Positions 58,974-64,000 of a stretch of DNA of 64,000 bases are shown here, piece after piece. Every line of letters starts with the position of its first letter. The stretch's first letter is position 1. The notes below the pieces were generated by a model that did not search any database, was not told the origin of the DNA, and saw only the letters and a program-made list of their open reading frames with translations. Source of the DNA: Rhizobium album (GTDB lineage: Bacteria > Pseudomonadota > Alphaproteobacteria > Rhizobiales > Rhizobiaceae); assembly GCF_003122325.1 (NCBI RefSeq), contig NZ_QFBC01000008.1:124001-188000 (forward strand). The letters are read 5' to 3'. Both the position numbers and the translations under genes were made by a program.

Positions 58974-60565
58974 ACGCGGCCGCCTCTCCAAATCCGGTTG
59001 CACGCCCGGCACACGGACCCGCGATCGCCCTCGGCGCCGAAGGGCTTGGCAAGACCTATGGGCCGATCGCCGTGTTGTCGGACGTCACGCTCGATATCCG
59101 CCCAGGCGAGGTCCATGCGATCATCGGTGAAAACGGTGCAGGCAAGTCGACGCTGATGAGGCTCCTGTCCGGCCATGTCGCCCCGAGCGCCGGCAACCTC
59201 TCGATGGATGGCAGGCCGGTTTCGTTCCGCAACGCTGTGGAGGCGGAAAACGCCGGCATCGTGCTGGTTCACCAGGAAATCCTGCTGGCCGCCGACCTCA
59301 CCGTCGCCGAAAACCTCTTTCTCGGCCGGGAAATCGGTCGCGGCCTCATGGTCGACGACCGGGCGATGAACCGGCGCACCGCCGAGCTGCTTGCAAGGGT
59401 CGGTTCGACGGCGCGTCCGCGGGACCGCGTCTGCGACCTGCCGCTGGCCCAGCGCCAGCTCGTGCAGATTGCACGCGCGCTGCTGGATGATCGGAAGGTC
59501 GTCATTCTCGACGAACCGACGGCCGTGCTGGCGAACGACGAAGTGGCGGCGCTGCTCGATATCGTGCGCAGCCTGCGCGACCACGGCGTCGCCGTGCTCT
59601 ACATCTCGCACCGCCTCGACGAGGTGCAGGCGCTCGCCGACCGTATCACCGTTCTGCGCGATGGGCGCATGATCGGTACCTGGCCGGCGGCCGGCCTTGG
59701 CCAGCGCGAGATGGCCGAACTGATGGTCGGACGCGAACTCGACATGCTCTATCCGCACAAGCGGCCGGAGGCCACGGCAGCGCCGATCCTGACGGTTACG
59801 GATCTCATCGTCGATCACGGGTCTGAGAAGGTGTCCTTCACCGTCCGTCCGGGTGAAGTGCTCGGCATCGGCGGCATGATCGGGGCGGGCCGCACCGAAC
59901 TGATCGAGGGGTTGATGGGGCTTCGCCCCTCCGAGGCCGCCAGCGTTCACCTCAACGGCAAGGAGATTTCCAACCGCTCGGTGCGCACGCTGATGGATGC
60001 CGGGCTGGTCTATCTGACCGAGGATCGCAAGGGCAAAGGCCTGCTGCTGGAGGAGAAGCTCGGCCCAAACCTCACGCTGCAAGCGCTCGATGCCGTCAAT
60101 CCGGGCGCCGTTCTCGACAAGCAGGCGGAGTTCTTGCGGCTCGAAAAAGCCGTCAAGGACTACGATATCCGCGTGCGCTCGCTTCGTCTGGAGGCCGGCA
60201 AGCTTTCGGGCGGCAACCAGCAGAAGCTGCTGCTTGCCAAGGTGATGATGGCGGGTCCCTCGGTGGTCATCATCGACGAGCCGACGCGCGGCATCGATAT
60301 CGGCAACAAGAGCCAGATTTACGATTTCATCGACGCGATGGTGCGCGCCGGCAAGGCCTGCATCGTCATCTCGTCGGAAATGCCCGAGCTGGTCGGCCTT
60401 GCCGACCGGGTTCTGGTGATGCGGGCCGGCCGGATCGTCGCCGAGCTTCGCGGCAATGACATCAATGAGAAGAATGTCGTCTACGCAGCCACGACAGGTG
60501 GAAGCGGCGACGGCCGGGAGGAAGACCATGACCACCGCAGCGACCGTAACAATTCCACCGGCTGA
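58970..60565 (+). CDS. Ribose-type (CUT2) ABC importer, double ATP-binding protein
   Basis: 531 residues with two ABC cassettes as in RbsA. First: Walker A GENGAGKST, degenerate signature LPLAQRQ. Second: degenerate Walker A GMIGAGRTE, signature LSGGNQQK, Walker B IIDEPTRGID. This asymmetry is normal for the family. It overlaps the GntR stop by 4 bp (ATGA). Confidence 0.88.
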   Translation: MNAAASPNPVARPAHGPAIALGAEGLGKTYGPIAVLSDVTLDIRPGEVHAIIGENGAGKSTLMRLLSGHVAPSAGNLSMDGRPVSFRNAVEAENAGIVLVHQEILLAADLTVAENLFLGREIGRGLMVDDRAMNRRTAELLARVGSTARPRDRVCDLPLAQRQLVQIARALLDDRKVVILDEPTAVLANDEVAALLDIVRSLRDHGVAVLYISHRLDEVQALADRITVLRDGRMIGTWPAAGLGQREMAELMVGRELDMLYPHKRPEATAAPILTVTDLIVDHGSEKVSFTVRPGEVLGIGGMIGAGRTELIEGLMGLRPSEAASVHLNGKEISNRSVRTLMDAGLVYLTEDRKGKGLLLEEKLGPNLTLQALDAVNPGAVLDKQAEFLRLEKAVKDYDIRVRSLRLEAGKLSGGNQQKLLLAKVMMAGPSVVIIDEPTRGIDIGNKSQIYDFIDAMVRAGKACIVISSEMPELVGLADRVLVMRAGRIVAELRGNDINEKNVVYAATTGGSGDGREEDHDHRSDRNNSTG

Positions 60566-61526
60566 CGACGCGGCCCGCATTCGCTGGGCCGACCTGGCGC
60601 CGTTCATCGCGCTTGCGCTGATCGTCGTGTTCGGCGCGCTGGTGAATTCCAATTTCGTGTCGTCGGCGAACCTGATCAACGTGATCACCCGCAGCGCCTT
60701 CATCGCGATCATCGCCATCGGGGCGACCTTCGTGATTTCGTCGGGCGGGCTGGACCTGTCGGTCGGCTCGATGATGGCCTTCGTCACCGGCATCATGATC
60801 ATGGTGATGAATCACCTTGCTCCGAGCTTCGGCGCCTGGGCCATTCCGATGGGGGCGGGCGTCGCGGTGGTTGTCGGCGCATTCTGCGGTCTGTTCAACG
60901 GCCTGATCGTGACGGTCGGGCGCATCGAGCCCTTCATCGTCACGCTCGGCACGATGGGCATCTTCCGCGCCTTCATCACCTTCATGACGGACGGCGGCTC
61001 GCTGCCTATCGACCGCAGTCTGCGCGAAGCCTACAAGCCGGTTTATTTCGGCAGCCTGTTCGGCATCCCCTATCCGGTGCTGATCACCCTCGTCGTCGTG
61101 GCCGTCGGCGCCTTCCTGCTCTACAAGACGAAATTCGGCCGCCGCCTGACATCGGCCGGGTCGAATGTCGAGGTCGCGCGCTTTTCCGGTGTCAACGTCG
61201 CTGCCGTGCGCACCATGGCCTACGTCATCCAGGGTATCTGCGTTGCCGTCGCCGCCGTCTGCTACGTGCCCCGCCTCGGCGCGGCGACGCCCACCACGGG
61301 ACAGCTTTGGGAATTGCAGGTCATCACCGCAGTCGTGATCGGCGGGACCCTGCTTCGCGGCGGACGCGGACGCATCGGCGGCACGGTGGCCGGCGCCCTC
61401 ATCCTGGAGGTCATCGCCAACGTCATGGTCCTGTCGGACATGGTTTCGGAATACCTCGTCGCCGCCGTCCAGGGCGCGATCATCATCATCGCCATGCTGG
61501 CGCATCGTTTTACCGCCAACCGCTGA
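60528..61526 (+). CDS. Ribose-type (CUT2) ABC importer, permease
   Basis: 332-residue inner-membrane protein with 8-10 predicted helices and RbsC landmarks: GLDLSVGSMMAFV, FCGLFNGLIV, FIVTLGTMGIFRA and VVIGGTLLRGGRG. ATG 60528 with GGGAGGAAG lies inside the 3' end of the ATPase gene (38-bp overlap), indicating coupling. Confidence 0.87.
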   Translation: MTTAATVTIPPADDAARIRWADLAPFIALALIVVFGALVNSNFVSSANLINVITRSAFIAIIAIGATFVISSGGLDLSVGSMMAFVTGIMIMVMNHLAPSFGAWAIPMGAGVAVVVGAFCGLFNGLIVTVGRIEPFIVTLGTMGIFRAFITFMTDGGSLPIDRSLREAYKPVYFGSLFGIPYPVLITLVVVAVGAFLLYKTKFGRRLTSAGSNVEVARFSGVNVAAVRTMAYVIQGICVAVAAVCYVPRLGAATPTTGQLWELQVITAVVIGGTLLRGGRGRIGGTVAGALILEVIANVMVLSDMVSEYLVAAVQGAIIIIAMLAHRFTANR

Positions 61527-61574
61527 TATCGGCCAGAGAGCCGATACGGCCCCCTGACTTCAAAGGAGGAGAAA

Positions 61575-62540
61575 ATGAAGTCTATAATGCAGAAAGCCGC
61601 ACTTTTGCTATCGACTGCCGTTATTCTTGCCGTGCCGCTCGGCAGTGCGCAAGCCGAGGACAAGAAGGTGACGATTGCCGTGTCGATCCCGGCTGCGACC
61701 CATGGATGGACGGGAGGCGTCGTCTACCATGCCGAGCAGGCCGAAAAGGAAATCGAGGCCGCCTTCCCGAACATCGACGTGATCGTGTCGACGGCAGCCT
61801 CTGCCCCTGCCCAGGTTTCCGCGCTGGAGGATCTTTCGGCCAGCCGCACGTTGGATGCGCTGGTCATCCTGCCCTTCACCTCGGAAGAACTGACCGGGCC
61901 GGTCGAGCAGATCAAGGAGAAGGGAACCTTCATCTCCGTCGTCGACCGCGGCCTGACCGATCCCAAGGTTCAGGATCTTTATGTCGCCGGTGACAATATT
62001 GCGGTCGGCGCCAACACGGCGCATTGGCTTGTCGACAAGCTCGGCGGCGAAGGGCAGATCGTGGTGTTGCGCGGCATTCCGACCGTCATCGACGACGAGC
62101 GCATCAAGGGCTTTTCCGACGTCATCGCCAAATCCAATATCAAGATCCTCGACATCCAGTATGCAAACTGGAACCAGGACGAAGCCTTCAAGCTGATGCA
62201 GGACTATCTGGCGAAATATCCGAAGATCGACGCCGTGTGGGCCAATGACGACGACATGCTGCTCGGCGTACTGGAAGCCGTCGACAATGCCGGCCGCAAG
62301 GACATCAAGTACGCCCTCGGCGGCAACGGCATGAAGCAGGTCATCGAAATGGTGAAGGAGAAGAACGAGCGTACGCCGATTTCGACTCCCTATCCGCCGT
62401 CGATGATCAAGTCGGCCATCTACATGACGGCGGCCCAGTTCAACGGCCAGGCTCCGGTCCGCGGTTCGTTCCTTCTCGGTGCGCCGCTGATCACCCCCGA
62501 GAACGCCGACCAGTTCTACTTCCCCGATTCCCCGTTCTGA
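61575..62540 (+). CDS. Ribose-type ABC importer, periplasmic binding protein
   Basis: 321 residues with a signal peptide (MKSIMQKAALLLSTAVILAV, cleavage after AQA). Type I periplasmic-binding fold: AATHGWTGGVVYHAE, FISVVDRGLTD, VLRGIPTVIDDERIKGF and VWANDDDMLLGVLEAVDNAG. AGGAGGAG site before ATG. Ligand likely a sugar, polyol or related acid, judged from the CUT2 class and the dehydrogenases divergently encoded. Confidence 0.87.
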   Translation: MKSIMQKAALLLSTAVILAVPLGSAQAEDKKVTIAVSIPAATHGWTGGVVYHAEQAEKEIEAAFPNIDVIVSTAASAPAQVSALEDLSASRTLDALVILPFTSEELTGPVEQIKEKGTFISVVDRGLTDPKVQDLYVAGDNIAVGANTAHWLVDKLGGEGQIVVLRGIPTVIDDERIKGFSDVIAKSNIKILDIQYANWNQDEAFKLMQDYLAKYPKIDAVWANDDDMLLGVLEAVDNAGRKDIKYALGGNGMKQVIEMVKEKNERTPISTPYPPSMIKSAIYMTAAQFNGQAPVRGSFLLGAPLITPENADQFYFPDSPF

Positions 62541-62548
62541 TCCAAAAC

Positions 62549-62572
62549 GGTGCCCGGTTCCGACCGGGCACC
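62549..62572 (+). other. Strong hairpin after the binding-protein gene
   Basis: Perfect 10-bp stem GGTGCCCGGT / ACCGGGCACC with a TCCG tetraloop, 8 bp after the stop and no T-tract. Likely stabilises the binding-protein mRNA and lowers read-through into the DJ-1/PfpI gene. Confidence 0.65.
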
Positions 62573-62601
62573 ACCAGCCATATGACAAAAGGAGATATGA
62601 T

Positions 62602-63189
62602 ATGAGCGGCAAGAAAATCCTCATGCTGACCGGCGAGTTCACCGAGGAATACGAAATCTTCGTGTTTCAGCAGGGGATGGAAGCGGTCGGGCATACGGTC
62701 CACGTCGTCTGCCCGGACAAGAAGGCCGGCGACCGCATCAAGACATCGCTGCACGATTTCGAAGGCGACCAGACCTACACGGAAAAACTCGGCCACTATG
62801 CCGACATCAACAAGACCTTTTCCGAAGTTCGCGTGGAAGAATACGACGCGGTCTATGCTGCCGGAGGGCGCGGCCCGGAATATATCCGCACCGACAAGCG
62901 TGTGCAGGACATGGTGCGGCATTTCCATGAAAGCGGAAAGCCGATTTTCACCATTTGCCACGGCGTGCAGATCCTGATGGCCGTGCCGGGTGTTCTGAAG
63001 GGCAAGAAGGTCGCCGGTCTCGGCGCCTGCGAGCCGGAAGTCACCGCCGTCGGCGGCATCTATATCGACGTCAAACCCACCGAAGCCCATGTCGACGGCA
63101 ACATGGTTTCGGCCAAGGGCTGGACAGGTCTCGCCGCGTTCATGCGCGAGTGCCTGAACGTGCTCGGCACGAAGATCACTCACGCTTGA
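62602..63189 (+). CDS. DJ-1/PfpI-family protein
   Basis: 195 residues. The nucleophile cysteine is in PIFTICHGVQIL, with the supporting glutamate near GEFTEEYE at the N-terminus. Family members act as glyoxalase III/deglycases, proteases or chaperones. Its place at the end of a sugar-type ABC operon suggests handling of a reactive carbonyl formed during catabolism. GGAG site before ATG. Confidence 0.83.
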   Translation: MSGKKILMLTGEFTEEYEIFVFQQGMEAVGHTVHVVCPDKKAGDRIKTSLHDFEGDQTYTEKLGHYADINKTFSEVRVEEYDAVYAAGGRGPEYIRTDKRVQDMVRHFHESGKPIFTICHGVQILMAVPGVLKGKKVAGLGACEPEVTAVGGIYIDVKPTEAHVDGNMVSAKGWTGLAAFMRECLNVLGTKITHA

Positions 63190-63764
63190 GTGACAAGTGA
63201 TTTGAGGGGCTTGCCTTCGTGTTTGCACGCGGGGGCAGGCCCTGTGATTTTCCAGGCGAAGGTTCGCTTCGCGTGAGGCGGATCCGGACAGACTATCCGC
63301 CCAAGGAAATTTCCTGCCATCCTGTTCCTGCCGAAGTTCGAGACGCGGTAACGATTCCGCCGTCATGCCGGCAGGCCGTTCTGCGGCTCCGTGATTTCGG
63401 AGCCGGCCTTCCATCGATCGTCGGACAGGCTGGCATCTTCCGCGAGGCCCCGGCGGTTTGCGGATGCGAGTGAGGCCTTGCCTTGTCGTGTCGTGCACTG
63501 AGCTTGGCGGATTTTGCGAGTTCGGTTTTGGCAGAGGCGGTTAAGCTCATCGGATCAGATCATTTCCGTGCCGATATCGAAGAAGATCCGTCCATCGATG
63601 ACTTCCCCTGCGAACAGAAATTCCATCATCGGCACCGGTCAGGCCGGCCCAGGCGGAGCCGTCATGCCGAGATCGGGCCGCCGAGATCGCCGACCGCATG
63701 GCATTCGGTTCCACTTTCTCCTCAAGATCTTGATATCTATGGCAGATGACAGGACGGCGAGCCG
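63190..63764. other. Intergenic region, little recognised
   Basis: About 575 bp. An imperfect inverted repeat AGGGGCTTGCC / GGCAGGCCCT (about 63205-63245) may end the DJ-1/PfpI transcript. The rest shows only short open frames without ribosome sites; no RNA gene recognised. Confidence 0.45.
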
Positions 63765-64000
63765 ATGACGGACACGTTCAAGCTCTATGTTACCGGACGG
63801 GACAGATGTACAAGCGTAAGCGATGCTCACATCGGGGTTTCGCTGCTGGAGATACTCCGGGATGCGGGTGTCTATGAGATATCGGCGATGTGTGGCGGGA
63901 ACTGTTCATGCGCGACCTGTCACGTCTACGTAGAGGCGGCCGGTCTGCTGTCGGGGCCTGATATCGAGGAAGCCGAGATGCTCGATACGCTGCTTCATCA
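63765..64000 (+). CDS. 2Fe-2S ferredoxin, 3' end cut by window
   Basis: First 78 residues of a plant/adrenodoxin-type ferredoxin. Cluster cysteines are in CGGNCSCATCHVYV (three of four ligands); the C-x5-C-x2-C spacing with a following His is the putidaredoxin/adrenodoxin pattern. The fourth cysteine would lie just past the window edge. A partner for a P450 or Rieske-type oxygenase is expected further right. AGGA site before ATG 63765. Confidence 0.9.
   Translation, partial: MTDTFKLYVTGRDRCTSVSDAHIGVSLLEILRDAGVYEISAMCGGNCSCATCHVYVEAAGLLSGPDIEEAEMLDTLLH

Overview
The window looks like a replicon segment of a Rhizobiaceae-type alphaproteobacterium (Sinorhizobium/Ensifer/Shinella-like). The grounds are high GC with GC-rich third positions, a PhnA/PhnY pair whose catalytic residues fall at the positions I remember for the Sinorhizobium meliloti enzymes, ScfR/PccR-type regulation of propionate genes, alphaproteobacterial chemoreceptors and many catabolic ABC cassettes. 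No rRNA, tRNA, phage, insertion sequence or CRISPR array was seen. The dense transport and catabolism content resembles a secondary replicon, but that is inference.

Layout. 1-7164 (+): phosphonate use, with phnA (5' end cut off by the window edge), phnY and a 2-aminoethylphosphonate-type ABC importer phnS-phnT-phnU. 7256-9248: a PhyH-type dioxygenase divergent from a LacI regulator. 9301-21692 (-): one tightly packed nine-gene operon (TMADH-like flavoprotein, MFS carrier, CocE/NonD hydrolase, dipeptide-type ABC importer, MttB-like corrinoid methyltransferase), divergent from a TetR/BetI-like gene. 22577-34818: a PLP lyase, a LuxR solo, two chemoreceptors, a three-gene signalling unit (SUOX-fold periplasmic protein, hybrid histidine kinase with REC and Hpt, REC-HD-GYP) and a LysR regulator.

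35.0-53.5 kb is the most striking part. It holds four cobalamin riboswitches and a series of enzymes that allow life without vitamin B12: class Ib ribonucleotide reductase nrdHIEF (alternative to B12-dependent NrdJ), metE (alternative to MetH), the methylcitrate cycle prpDCB (alternative to methylmalonyl-CoA mutase, controlled here by a PccR-like regulator instead of a riboswitch), and glycine betaine monooxygenase gbcAB with formaldehyde dehydrogenase fdhA. The fourth riboswitch faces a small unrecognised gene. A GlxA/GbdR-like regulator lies directly behind nrdF.

53.6-63.2 kb is a divergent regulon around a GntR regulator: hydrolase, aldehyde dehydrogenase, iron-containing alcohol dehydrogenase and Ldh2-type dehydrogenase on the minus strand, and a ribose-type ABC importer plus a DJ-1/PfpI protein on the plus strand. 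A 2Fe-2S ferredoxin gene runs off the right edge.

How the genes fit together: methylated amines, one-carbon units and cobalamin status form a common thread. The nine-gene operon encodes a corrinoid-type methyltransferase, whereas the 35-53 kb island encodes cobalamin-free routes that the riboswitches should switch on when B12 is scarce.
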